Both the position numbers and the translations under genes were made by a program. From Lumbricus terrestris (lineage: Eukaryota; Annelida; Clitellata; Crassiclitellata; Lumbricidae): a stretch of DNA of 64,000 nucleotides. Location: contig OX457041.1 in NCBI GenBank assembly GCA_949752735.1, positions 30,772,400 through 30,836,399 on the forward strand. The letters run 5' to 3'. How positions within the stretch are numbered: position 1 is the stretch's first letter; the number at the start of each line of letters is the position of its first letter. Of the stretch, positions 43,806 to 54,878 are shown piece after piece. Under the pieces are notes generated by a model, which saw nothing but the letters and a program-made list of their open reading frames with translations, had not been told where the DNA came from and searched no databases.

Positions 43806-46714
43806 CAGGGGTTATTTTAACGTGCAGCTGGACACAAAGTGTGTAGTTGGGAAAGAGATTTGTGCAGTTGAAAATCGGATCTTGTGCAGTTACTTTTTGC
43901 CTTGTTGCGTGAACCGACGAGAAGTTAGTGGTAAAAAGTTGGACACAAAAATGACAGTAACAGCCCAAAGTGAACACCTTTGAGGCGGTTTATTTGGGTG
44001 ATATTTATGTTCAGGAAAAGAGCAGACCTGTTGAAATTTGGCGTGAACTATAGCCTAATAGATATGGTGATTACATGCAGTTTTCAAGTCAAGCATTAGA
44101 CCGATACGGCGAAGGTCACCCGTGTGCATGAAGTAAGAGCGGGGAAAATGGATGATGTAATCGAAGACAAGGTTCTGCTAAAAATCACACATAGGCTGCA
44201 GACAGAAGAATTTGCAGTATAGGCAGCACTGTAGGCTAAATGTATGGGCGGATGCAGATTCAAGGCCTGCTGTATGTTGATATCCTGATAATGTTGTAAA
44301 GACCGGGGTTATTCTTCATACCATAATGACAACTTCTTGGCCATCATAGTCTACTTTCTCCTGCTTTTGCCGCTTACTCTGACAAGCTGAAGCAGGAAGG
44401 GACGTAGACAGTCAGACGCATAAAGCAAAATAGTCTACTATAATATAACAACCCAAGTATCTAACTGGAGACAGGCGATGAAAAGAAAAGAATTAATCAG
44501 GCAGACATCCAGACTGAGCTAGCCTTTCAGCCACACAGGCTATCCAATACATACATACATAATGCAGGATTGTAGGTCAATGCATACTCAAATTTTCTTC
44601 CAAATTCTCCATATATCCCCATATTACACGCACCCTTTTTGAGTTTATGTGATCCCATCCAAAAATTACCATCCTCAGAATCTGAAAGATACACGTAGGC
44701 ATAGGCGCAACCACCCTATGGGACCCACGGGACGCGTCCCCCCCAACTTTTGAGTGGTCCCATTGACTTTATCATTATGGTCCCCCCCAACTTTTAGGAC
44801 GTGATTCATTTGGTCCCCTCCAACTTTTAGGACGTGATTGCGCCTATGCACGTAGGCCTATGTAATTGAACTAGCATCTCGCATAGGGGTGTAGACTTGG
44901 ATGGGATAGGATCGAGGAATGGAACCCGGAACTTGTGGTGGTGACGGAGATTCTTATAGACCTATATCTTATATCCCCCAAATATTTCAGAAATATTATC
45001 ACAAGCATTATTTTAGATTTCTACGGTGTTATCCACTGCTTGTCCATAATTATCATTTTTGATACAGATGACAGCCTAAACTGCCACCATTACGTTGTGT
45101 AAATTTAAAAAAATTAAGATACAGGTAGGGGAAATTATTCAAGTCTTAAACCACGTCTCTGAGTACCAAATTATGATTGAATTTGTCAAGGTAACAGCCT
45201 AAAATGCTATTTCAACAGTGGGCAAATGACTTTTTTTCAAACAATGGACGAGAAAAGAAAATTATGAGTAATTTTTTCAAATGAGAGCTTTAAATGACAG
45301 ATTAACAGCGTGCAAATTAAAAATTAAACAATAAGGAGGAGACTAGATCTCTAAACTCTAAAAACCATAGCCGTCAGCATTTAAAAAGAGCAATTTTGTT
45401 CAGAAGACAGTTACAGTGTGGAAATTCAGAAATGTAAACAATGGGAGGGGCATTTATTGAAGTCTCAAACCATGCCTTTTGGCGTGAAATTTGTGAGCAA
45501 TTTTTTTAAGATCACAGTCTAAAAGTTGTCATTATAATGTTGTAAAAAATATTTAAACAATGGGACGGGACACTTATTAAAGTCCCAAACCATGACTATC
45601 AGCACTGAAATGATGAGCAACCTCGCTAAATTACAACTTAGAATACCACCAGTGCAGTGTGGAAATTAAACAAAATTCGAAAATGGGATTGGTGCGTCAC
45701 CTTCCAAAACCCCTACCCAGCTAGGTGTTCGTGCATTGGAAATTATTGTCCTTCGGTCGCTCGTTCGTTTCCACAAACCCAGGATCAAGTCTGCGGCTAT
45801 GTTCACACACACATTCTGGTTCTCATGAATGAACGACACCAGAGCTTATAGCATCTAAAATTTCCAGCAGTCGTACCCTAAGTCAAGTCATGGTGTGGTA
45901 AAATATCATTTACATGTAGATCGGCGACGCGGCTCCTGGTTAAAACAGCTATTAGCCTAAACAGTACATATTCGGGTTGGTGTGGGTGTCAGTATAGGCC
46001 TATTGATCAATAATGACCATTTGGGAGGTTTGCTCGTGATATTTATCGGTCTTACATCGTATTTTGCAGTTAGTGGGTTATATTTTATACAAAATTTGAA
46101 ATTAGCTCAAAGATTTTATTTCTTGGGGAAATATCTCATCTTGTCTGCTAGCTTTAGCTTTAGCAAAACAATATCATGTTGATCTTAATGACCAGGGTTT
46201 CAGAGCAGAAAAACAACATTTAGACGTACCCTTACATAGGCCTACTAGCGAAACTTTGGAAGTGTCCAGGAACATAGTACCATTTAACTTTATTACACTT
46301 AACAATCTTTTTGAGCTACTTCCAATTCCAGCAACAGCAGAGGATCTGTACGGGATCTGTAAGAGATCTCTAGTCGATTAAGGATATTGACAAGTCTAAA
46401 CGTCTAAGAACGTCTAGCTGATTTCATTCGTTAATTCATTTGGAGATTTTGCCATGATGAACTTTGAGTCAAACATTCTCATAACAATTGATTTTGATCT
46501 TTAATATGAATTTTTATAAAGTCGGAAAATCTTAATATTCAAACATCTAAAGCACCAGTCGAAGGCCAAGCGCAAAGCACCAGCTTATTAACGAGTGCTC
46601 ACCAAAAGCTGCTTCAGCTTTGGGAGACAAATCCCTGGTCAAGGACTTTCTTATGTCCAGTCTCAAAATACGCCATTTATGTGCAGTTGAGAAAATTCCT
46701 TAAAATAACCCCTG
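43806..46714. mobile_element. hAT-like transposon, 2909 bp, inserted in the LINE
   Basis: Terminal repeats CAGGGGTTATTTTAA / TTAAAATAACCCCTG are flanked by an exact 8-bp duplication, cttgagat (43798-43805 and 46715-46722). Subterminal GTGCAGTTG-like words repeat at both ends. I read no transposase motif in the interior; it contains the smaller MITE at 44700-44848. A 191-bp relative with the same ends is at 50095-50285. Confidence 0.9.
44700..44848. mobile_element. MITE, 149 bp, CATAGGCGCAA ends
   Basis: Ends CATAGGCGCAACC / GATTGCGCCTATG with an exact 8-bp duplication, cacgtagg (44692-44699 and 44849-44856). The interior repeats gtcccccccaacttttagga-like words. Nested in the 2.9-kb hAT, so it is the younger event. 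Confidence 0.88.
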
Positions 46715-47170
46715 CTTGAGATTTGGCAACATTAAGCTTCATATCAATACCTTTTAACTCAGCAAAGCATATATCAACCATTGATTGGAGGTCACACAGC
46801 GAAGCTGAAATTAAGATGAGATCATCAGCGTACATGACACATCCCAAGTAAGTTTCACCAATTCTACACCCATGACTAGATCTACTTAATTTTTCAATAA
46901 TGTCATTCACATAGATAGCAAACAGCATCGGGGATAGAACACCACCCTGCCTAACCCCACACGTTAGGGTTATCATCTCTGACAATATGTTGTCCCATTT
47001 CACAAATGCTGCACTCAGACTATACCAAGTTATAAGTGTGGTCAAAATTTCTCGAGGAACCTGTCTGTTAATTGGAGGGATCATTTTTCATCCACTTAGG
47101 CGGCCCATTTCAAAACATTTGTTAACCATCACTTTGAATTTAATTGCTTTACTGAACAGGCCCAATTACT

Positions 47171-48065
47171 TCACTTGACTTGACTTGACTTTCTCAAAAT
47201 AATATCACTTATTAGCTTGATTTTTGGTGGCTAAAACCTAATCAAGCAGTTAGGCCACAGTATAGATAATACTGTGGTTAGGCCTATAGTTGAAAATACA
47301 GCAGGACTAGGCCCATAGGCCTAAAAATATTGTTTATAAATCATTATTTAGATAAATTATTTATGCTGTGCTGAAACTCTCAATGGCTATTTTACAGTCA
47401 ATCAGATGGTTCCGCCAATCCGGCCGCCATCATAATTTCTGGCATCAGGACGTAGGCCTAGCTATAATTTAGGCTAGCCGTAAAGGCGAAGACAATCTAT
47501 AGATCTGATGGTAGCCATTAGGCTAGTATATAATAATCAATTATTGATTATTTTAATCGAAAGAGAGCGCCTGCTCAAAGCCACCATAATTGTGGGTTTG
47601 GAGTAAATTGTTCTGAAATGTGAGGTGCACATTGCGCCGTTTTGTCTGCACCGTTATTTCTGCGCCGTTTTGTTCTGCGCCGTTTTGTGACGGTGTCACT
47701 AATAGAGAATCCTCGTATTAATTGTATCCCCCCAAATTAAAAAAGTCGAAAAAACCGCTTCCGCGTGTATTCGTTTTGGCAAATTAATTTTCATCTGCCT
47801 TGTTTTGAACAATGACACTGACAGGTATGTTTATTCCTACTAGATAATTTGTTTTGCCCTGTTTTTAGAGCACTTAAAACATTTTAAACACTTAAGAACA
47901 CTCAGAGTCACTAAATAAATTCGAGTTGCCATTATCTGAACATTGCTTAGGACACTTAAAACAATTAGAGCCACTTTAAATTTTGATTAGAGCATAAAAA
48001 TTTATAGGCCTACGCATTTTTCAAAAAAGGAGATAGAATGGTTTTTCCCCACGGATAGGCTAGTA
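47171..48065. other. Unassigned intergenic sequence
   Basis: Contains a short irregular repeat of ctgcgccgttttgt (47633-47690) and many AGGCCT words. No coding signal. Confidence 0.4.
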
Positions 48066-48067
48066 TA

Positions 48068-49490
48068 CAGGGTGGCTCAAAAAATGTACCACCGGATAAA
48101 ATGTTTTATCTTCGCAACCGATTAAACTTTTTCTTCGAAAATTTTCCAATTTGCAGGGGAATGAATTTCCAACAATCCCTGAAAGTTTCATTTGAAAATT
48201 TTCATGTTTGCAAAAGTTACAGCTGTTTAAACTTTCAATTTCGTTTTTTTTCAAATTTCGGCGGAAAATGAACGTTACTTGCAAGATTTCCGTGCCAATT
48301 AAATGATATCACTTTTCACCACGACCTCAGAATTCCGTTTTGCAGTTTATTGTAAGGTATAATGAGAGTGTCCACTCCCTGTCTTAACACGAGCTCAAGT
48401 TCTTTTTGTGAAGCTCAGTATGGCCTTGTTGATCGGGTCCTGCAGCAGCTGATCCCACATTAGCAGCAAGACTTCCTTCAGCTGGCCATAATGTTCTCCA
48501 ACTTGGGATGAAATGTCTTGCAGCGTTCCAGCATAGCTCCCCAGACGTGATAAGCAAGAGGGCTAAGGTCTGGCGAGTTTGTTAGTCTTTTGTGCCAATA
48601 CATTTACTTCAGTTAATGGCAATAAGGTACGTAGCGCCATCATAATAAACCTTGCCGCGCGAGCAAGCAGGCGCACCGTCCTGCAGGAAAATAAAGCCAG
48701 AATGATGTTAGAACATACCTGCATGGTCTTCAATGAGTCTGGGTAAGAGAGTTCAACGATGAGTTTGACATCTAACCTACTGAATGGATCAAATGCAGTC
48801 TTTTCTTGCAGTCGTAACACACGCCAGCATATATATTATGCCGAAACCATGATGTGCTTTGCAAACTTGACCCTTTCGATTACCAAGCGAATTTCGTGAA
48901 AATCGCGCTTTTTCCGTCAGACCAAACGACCACTTCCTGCCTCGATCTCTTCCGACATCTGATCTTAGTTACATAAACACGTTTACAGATAGCCTTCAAT
49001 GTGCTCAGGCTCCACTTTTCACTGGGTATTTTGCTATGATTACGCGATGTCCCAGTCTCTGTTCACGCAACGTCCGAGTTCCCATTTTATCCTCCGCAGA
49101 AACTTTGCCCATGACGATCAATAATGGATTCACGAATTGAGACCTTAATCTATAAAATATCACCAAATACCAACAGTTTGCTTCATAAACAGCTTCTTTA
49201 CAGCTCATAGTGAGGTCGTATGACATCATCATCATTTTGTGTGTTGTAATTTGCAAAAAATCTTAATGAAATCACATGTATTGGAGCGTGATTCTCCGGA
49301 TATTTGAAAAAAACCGGAATTGAAAGTTTAAACAGCTGTAACATTTGCAAACATGAAAATTTTCAAGTGAAACTTTCAGGGATTGTTGGAAATTCATTCC
49401 CCTACAAATTGGAAAATTTTCACAGAACAATGTCAGTCGGTTGCGAAGTTATCGCATTTTATCCGGTGGTACATTTTTTGAGCCACCCTG
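48068..49490 (-). mobile_element. Mariner-like transposon, 1423 bp, TIRs of about 175 bp, transposase relic
   Basis: Very long terminal repeats starting CAGGGTGGCTCAAAAAATGT sit at TA (48066-48067 and 49491-49492). The two ends agree over about 175 bp with scattered substitutions. On the minus strand at about 48575-48480 a transposase relic reads NSPDLSPLAYHVWGAMLERC, the third catalytic block of mariner. The rest is broken. Confidence 0.9.
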
Positions 49491-49839
49491 TAGACCGGTT
49501 AATACCATCCGGGGGATAGATTAATTATTCATCCCCCGGGATAGCTTTCAGGGGATACTCCGTTTCGTGTCACCGGCGCCCTGCAGCACGTATGCACAGC
49601 CAATAATGACAATATTTGGCAGTAGTAGCGTAACTACATATTTTTTTAATGTGAACTAAAGATGTGTTACTAAAGATTGCAGTAACAGGTAAATATGTAT
49701 GCAAGTTATACTCCCATCGGACCGGTGGAGAGGGTCGGGGAGAGCGTGGAACACATACGGGCATTGACCCAGGTTGTCCTTCATGCCTCTCTCCCAATAT
49801 TTTCTTCATTCAGACAAGGTGATTTAGCTGCTCCAAGAT

Positions 49840-49953
49840 GTTGAAGGTATGGAGCAGACCTGCTGACCGGACCTGTTGAAGCTGGGCAGTATAACGCGAG
49901 ACATACTCAGACAGAGAGTGGCGTCGGACTCTTACGGGCATTGAGCCCAATGA

Positions 49954-49988
<35 letters not shown>

Positions 49989-49990
49989 AT
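49840..49990 (+). repeat. Retroposon-like end with (GATT)n tail
   Basis: Ends in about eight GATT units (49956-49987) after a GGACTCTTACGGGCATTGAG word, a word seen in part upstream at 49755. Tail-like, but the element class is not resolved. Confidence 0.45.
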
Positions 49991-50094
49991 AGCCTACTCC
50001 CATCTCAGGATGTAAAACCAAACATGGATATGACCTACTCTCGAACAGGGCCTACCATGGGAAACGTTGTCAGATGAGTAGGTCTAGGTCTAGA

Positions 50095-50285
50095 CAGGTC
50101 TGTTTTTAAGGAATTTTTAGAACTGCACAACTCATTCTTTCCATCCCCATCTTCCATGGTAAATTACTTCCAATCGGAGGACAATTAATGTTTTAGCTGT
50201 ACAGAAGTGCTTCTACAACTGCACAAATCCATTTAGAACTGCACATTTTGTGTAGGGCCTACAACTGCACGTTAAAATAGCTCTG
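50095..50285. mobile_element. 191-bp MITE of the 2.9-kb hAT family
   Basis: The left end CAGGTCTGTTTTTAAGGAAT matches the (inverted) right end of the 43806-46714 element. Its right end, acaactgcacgttaaaatag followed by ctctg, matches that element's left end. Flanks ggtctaga / ggtctagc agree in 7 of 8 bases. Internal aactgcaca words repeat four times. Confidence 0.8.
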
Positions 50286-50454
50286 GGTCTAGCGCAAATC
50301 CACACTTGACATTAGGCCACCTCTGCAGAGACAACAGGCCTACCGGTACCTTTAATATTTAAAGCTGATACAAGTTTAGGCCTATATATATAGTTCTAGA
50401 TATTATTAAATTGGCAATTGATGCGCTTCGTATCATATTGTGTCTCAGCCAGGG

Positions 50455-50637
50455 CTTAAAGTGTGCCTGGACGGTCATGGACGGCGTCCATGTACTTGTT
50501 TTAAAATCTGAACGCCGTCCAGCCACTTATTGACGAGCACAGACTACCCGTATAGAAAGGTAAGGGGCGTCCATGCACTTCTTTTGGAGAGGTAAGGGGC
50601 GTCCAGGCACTTATTTTTCCGCACTTTAGGCACTGTA
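50455..50637. mobile_element. Second GACGGCGTCC-family MITE
   Basis: Starts CAGGGCTTAAAGTGTG and ends GCACTTTAGGCACTG. The body matches the 37695 copy, including the ggtaaggggcgtcc word occurring twice. The target duplication is not clear here. Confidence 0.75.
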
Positions 50638-51428
50638 CTGTCTCTGATTTTTCATAAAAATGTTAGGCCTATTCTATAAAATTATGTAAATTTTGCAGGA
50701 TCATAATTATTATTATTACAGGACGTATATATTGTATGCTGAAATGATAGGTCATAGATCTAATTATACATACAATTAATAGCCTCACTTACATGTTTTT
50801 TATTGCTGCGGCCGGCGAGCCAATAAATTTTCAAACGTGGCCCACGTAGGCCTAATGACGTGAGTTTAAGACCACTGTTAGGCTATACCGTACATGTAGA
50901 TCTACATAATTTAGCGGCTTTCAGCCTATAGGCCTAGACCGTGTACACGCCTGATCACTTAATTTTAGTAGGCTATACACTGTCACACGGAAAAGCGATA
51001 CAACGTCTGAAAGTCCAAACTAGAGTGTAATTAAGTTTAAACTGTAGGCCTAAAGCTTGAACAAATCAACTCTCAGAGTAGGCCAATATATATAGCCATG
51101 CAGACAGAATTAACGCACTTTTGATTTTGGAGAGTTCGCAGCATCGATGGTGGTTCGTACTTCGTAGCACACATCGACGTCGATGATTTTAGACACACTC
51201 TGTTCAAATTAAGTTGTATTTTCACACAACCAACCATACTAACAATAAATGCATTATACGTTAGTCTTAGTATGCAATTTGGGAAAACAATTTGCACATT
51301 ATAGCCTACTAGGCCTATAGTGTTTTGCTAAGGCTAAGCGTTCACTGTTCATCAGGCACACTGGCACAGACAGTTGGTGTAGGCCTATACCGTGTTGCAC
51401 AGTTGGAATTGGAAATAAATTATGGTTT

Positions 51429-51458
51429 TATAATAATAATAATAATAATAATAATTTT

Positions 51459-51496
<38 letters not shown>

Positions 51497-51612
51497 ATAA
51501 TAATAATAATTAATAATAATTAATAATAATAATAAATAATAATAATAATTAGTGAAGTCCCTGAGGAATCTTGTATACCTCGGGGCAAAAAAAATAATAA
51601 TAATAATAAAAC
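51429..51612. repeat. (AAT)n tract and 3' end of a retroelement
   Basis: Two AAT/ATT blocks surround gaagtccctgaggaatcttg and tatacctcggggcaaaaaaa. The same word pair recurs at 52257-52300 beside another AAT run. This suggests a shared retroelement 3' end. Confidence 0.65.
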
Positions 51613-51639
51613 TAATAATAAATATTTGATATACCGTGC

Positions 51640-52175
51640 TCTTATTAAAGCTGGATACCCGGCGGCCAAGGAACCTCAGGGACTGGTAAGATCGGACGGC
51701 AAACGACCGGATGGAATCACGCTCATCCCATGAAAAGCCGGCAAAGGTTTGGTGTGGGATGCCACAGTGGTGGACACATTGGCACCGTCTTACCTTACCG
51801 CTTCAGCCATCCGAGCCGGTTCAGCAGCTAGCCTGGCGGAGGACAGAAAGAATCAGAAATACAGTGCCCTCCTGGATGCTCATGTTTTCGTCCCGGTGGC
51901 TTTGGAAACCCTAGGCCCAATCAACGACAAAGGCCAAGACTTCATCTCAGATTTGGGCCGGCGTCTAACACAAACAACCGGGGATCCCCGAGAATCAAGT
52001 TTCTTGTTTCAACGTATTTCTATGACTATTCAACGCTATAATGCTGTGGCTTTCACAGGTTCATTTATTAAGCCCTTAATTGACATGGATGAGGGTGGTT
52101 GGACTCGCCCAAATGCACACAGCTGTTGCACTGTTTGACTGTTTGATTGTTTGTAATATTTGTTGAAACAATAAA
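51640..52175 (+). mobile_element. C-terminal part of a retroelement protein
   Basis: The frame runs [20 protein letters not shown], one stop (51731), then GKGLVWDATVVDTLAPSYL. It goes on through KNQKYSALLDAHVFVPVALE to the stop at 52138. From memory the pattern RPDGIT...WDxTVVDTLA...PVAxETLG occurs at the end of non-LTR retroelement proteins in marine animals. I cannot name the clade. AAT-rich tail after it. Confidence 0.7.
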
Positions 52176-52256
52176 GATGTATAATAAAAATAATAATAAT
52201 AAAAACAAAGACGACAAGGTGCCGTTCCAGATGCTTTTATTTTAGTAATAGAGTGT

Positions 52257-52360
52257 AAGTCCCAGAGGGATCATATGTACCTCGGGGCCAATTTTTTTAT
52301 AATAATAATAATAATAATAACGACGACGACGACGATGATGATGATGATGATGATACCATA
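52257..52360. repeat. Second retroelement 3' end with AAT/ACG/ATG triplet runs
   Basis: Carries gtcccagagggatcatatgt and acctcggggcc, as at 51551-51590. It is followed by consecutive triplet runs (AAT)n, (ACG)n, (ATG)n. Confidence 0.65.
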
Positions 52361-53059
52361 TGTGCCGACCTGCATTGTAAGTAGCCTATATATCTCGATT
52401 GCAGCTTGCGTCCATCGTTTCGTAACAGACTATATTCAGCGTATTTTCCACTTTATTTTGGCATATAGAGGTATAATTAAATCATTATAAACCCTATGTA
52501 TACGTACGTATAGTTTATTTGAACATCTTTATTTCTCAGCTCAGCGTTTTATGAACATGCATTTGTAGAAAACAAAACGGTTTTCATGTAAAAGGGCAAT
52601 TCGAAACAAGCATATTTTCTGAAACAGCGAATTTATATTTTAAAAACAACTCTTGTAGTCTCTTGGATTGCTGCGCTGCACTCGTGCGCGTCTCACTCAC
52701 ACAACCTGGAAGTAAAACAAAACATATTGAAAGCATAGTTTGTCTTTTAAAGGTATATTAGCCCTAAGCGTAATTATAAGTCTAACTTAGGCTACCATGA
52801 ACAACTGCACATAGAGACAAGAGAGGTACTTAATTACTTCTGGAAAATTAACGCCTACTTTTTAATTACTAGTTATGATTTGTTTTTTAACAAATGTCCT
52901 TGCACTGCAACACGTGCTTCTGATGCTAATGATGCAGGAAGTGAAACTGACCAATTCACATTTAGAATTAAACGTCTATGAAAATACCGATGCCTTTTCA
53001 CGCTCACTTGCTAACCCATTGTTGAAAGCCTGTAAGAGCCTCATGGGGAGGGACCTACG
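52361..53059. other. Unassigned intergenic sequence
   Basis: AT-rich with no readable domain or repeat. Confidence 0.35.
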
Positions 53060-53168
53060 AAACTGATGGGGGCCACGTCCACTTTCCCCGGCAAAATAGC
53101 TGGTGAGAAATTAGGAAATTTCTAAATGGAGGGCCATGGCCGGATTTGCCCCCCTTGATCCGCCCCTG
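53060..53168. mobile_element. Partial copy of the CAGGGGCGGATCC MITE
   Basis: Shares gggccatggccggatt and ttgatccgcccctg with the end of the complete element at 56646-57021. The left half is missing. Confidence 0.75.
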
Positions 53169-53241
53169 ACCCAGACCTCACCCTTGGCGACTGGTATAAA
53201 TTATGCTTCTGTTTAAATGTCTGCCTCAGGGCTAGTTAAAA

Positions 53242-53282
53242 AGACTTCTTCTTCCTCCTCTTCCTTCTCCTCTTCCTCCTCC

Positions 53283-53317
<35 letters not shown>

Positions 53318-53951
53318 CTCCTCCACCTCCACCTCCACCCCCACCCCCAACCCCACCCCACCCCACCTCCTCCTCCTCCTCCTCCTCCTCCTCCTCTTCC
53401 TCTTCCTCTTCCTCTTCCTCTTCCTCTTCCCCTTCCCCTTCCCCTTCCCCTTCCCCTTCCCCTTCCCCTTCCCCTTCCCCTTCCGTTTCCCCTTCCCCTT
53501 CCCCTTCCTCTTCCTCTTCCTCTTCCTCTTCCTCTTCCCCTTCCCCTTCCCCTTCCCCTTCCCCTTCCCCTTCCCCTTCCCCTTCCCCTTCCCCTTCCCC
53601 TTCCCCTTCCCCTTCCCCTTCCCCTTCCGTTTCCTCTTCCTCTTCCTCTTCCTCTTCCTCTTCCTCTTCCTCTCCCTCTCCCCCTTCCCCTTCCCCTTCC
53701 CCTTCCCCTTCCCCTTCCCCTTCCCCTTCCCCTTCCCCTTCCCCTTCCCCTTCCCCTTCCCCTTCCCCTTCCCCTTCCCCTTCCCCTTCCCCTTCCCCTT
53801 CCCCTTCCCCTTCCCCTTCCTCTTCCCCTTCCTCTTCCTCTTCCTCTTCCTCTTCCTCTTCCTCTTCCTCTTCTTCTTCTTCTTCTTCTTCTTCTTCTTC
53901 TTCTTCTTCTTCTTCTTCTTCTTCTTCTTCTTCTTCTTCTTCTTCTTCTTG
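53242..53951. repeat. Polypyrimidine tract of about 710 bp: (CCCCTT)n, (CCTCTT)n, (CTT)n blocks
   Basis: The plus strand is almost purely C/T, broken only by a CACC-rich stretch (about 53322-53370) and two GTTTCC units. Blocks of TTCCCC hexamers alternate with TTCCTC hexamers and end in pure TTC from about 53872. All frames stay open on both strands because the repeat lacks stops, so the 250-325 residue open frames here are not genes. Confidence 0.97.
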
Positions 53952-53952
53952 A

Positions 53953-54839
53953 ATGTGCCCACGACCAGTACCAAAACTTCTGTTGAGTCTCTTTGTAAAG
54001 TTCTTAATGGCTCTGTTGATGCGTTCCAAAGGCAAATCTTCCCATATCAACTCCAATGCGCTCATCAACTCTCTTACCGCTCTTGGTTTTTGGTTGCAGA
54101 TTATGCTATTTCCCCAGCATTGCTCTCCGCAATTGATTATCAATCCATCCAATTCAAATCCGGACACTTGGGCCATTGGCTTTCTCAATGAAACCAGAAC
54201 AATCGACATTGAGCCGATCTTCTTTCAATTTACGGCAAATCTCTTAACTCTCGGCTTAACTCTTAATTTTTGCGCTCTTACTGTTAATTAGAGTAAACGT
54301 TGCTCATAGCCTTATATCTTCAGGATCTTGCTCAAGAGGTGTCTGAATACACATTTTGTCTGTCGTCGACACTTTGGATATTTTCATTTTTTAGAAAGTT
54401 GAATTTCATTGACTTAATAGCAAAATTATCTCGATCTGACAGATTCCTTATTTACCAACGTGATTGTCATCTTGCTAAGTGACTTCACAGTGACGTGCAG
54501 CTACGCTGGTACCTGTTTCTTTTTAAAATAGCAATAGGCCTAATAATGATCATCTATCAATATCAAGGCTTTTTGATAACAATATTATTATTTGAGATTA
54601 GACTTAATAAAATCGTGTTTTTGCCACTTTTGCTGCGTTACGTTTTGAATCATCAAAACCGGTGGCCTCACTGAAAGTGATATAACTTTTGTTCTGTTTG
54701 AATTATTTTGATGAAATCTGGCCATGATATGTAAATATAAATTGTATGTGATCGAGCCTGTAAAACTTCATTTCGAAATTCCTACTTTTGGTCAAGATAT
54801 TGACAAAGAACCGTAGGGGTTCTTTTTTTACCCACCCTG
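53953..54839 (-). mobile_element. Mariner-family copy, C-terminal transposase, one end lost to the pyrimidine tract
   Basis: The minus strand at 54110-53955 reads KPRAVRELMSALELIWEDLP, then LERINRAIKNFTKRL, the mariner transposase C-terminus. The right end TACCCACCCTG at 54839, with the inner actttt-ggtcaagatatt word, matches the MITE at 28501. The expected second terminus is absent, and the coding end runs straight into the (GAA)n side of the tract. Confidence 0.82.
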
Positions 54840-54878
54840 TATATATATATAAATATGTAATGGATTAATGTTGCAAAC

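Larger units (their letters stand above)
43290..47170 (-). mobile_element. LINE (minus) split in two by a 2.9-kb hAT insertion
   Basis: 5' part (47084-46723): QVPREILTTLITWYSLS, CGVRQGGVLSPMLFAIYVND and GCVMYADDLILISASL (YADD), then MKLNVAKSQ. 3' part (43797-43300), in the matching frame: VIRIGTRFRNTCKCIKVN, FVDKLKYLGCFLTAAKSFK and KPFLLYGMEAVSPTKSELNS, then ICKIFK-type sequence. The two parts meet exactly at the 8-bp duplication that flanks the insertion. The catalytic part is open for 135 codons. Confidence 0.93.

Noticed and set aside
53213..54209. Open frames of 253-325 codons (poly-KR/GK, poly-EG, poly-SF/PF)
   Set aside because: They are translations of the homopyrimidine tract, open on both strands only because the repeat lacks stops. 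Only the mariner C-terminus at the 5' end of the minus frame is meaningful.
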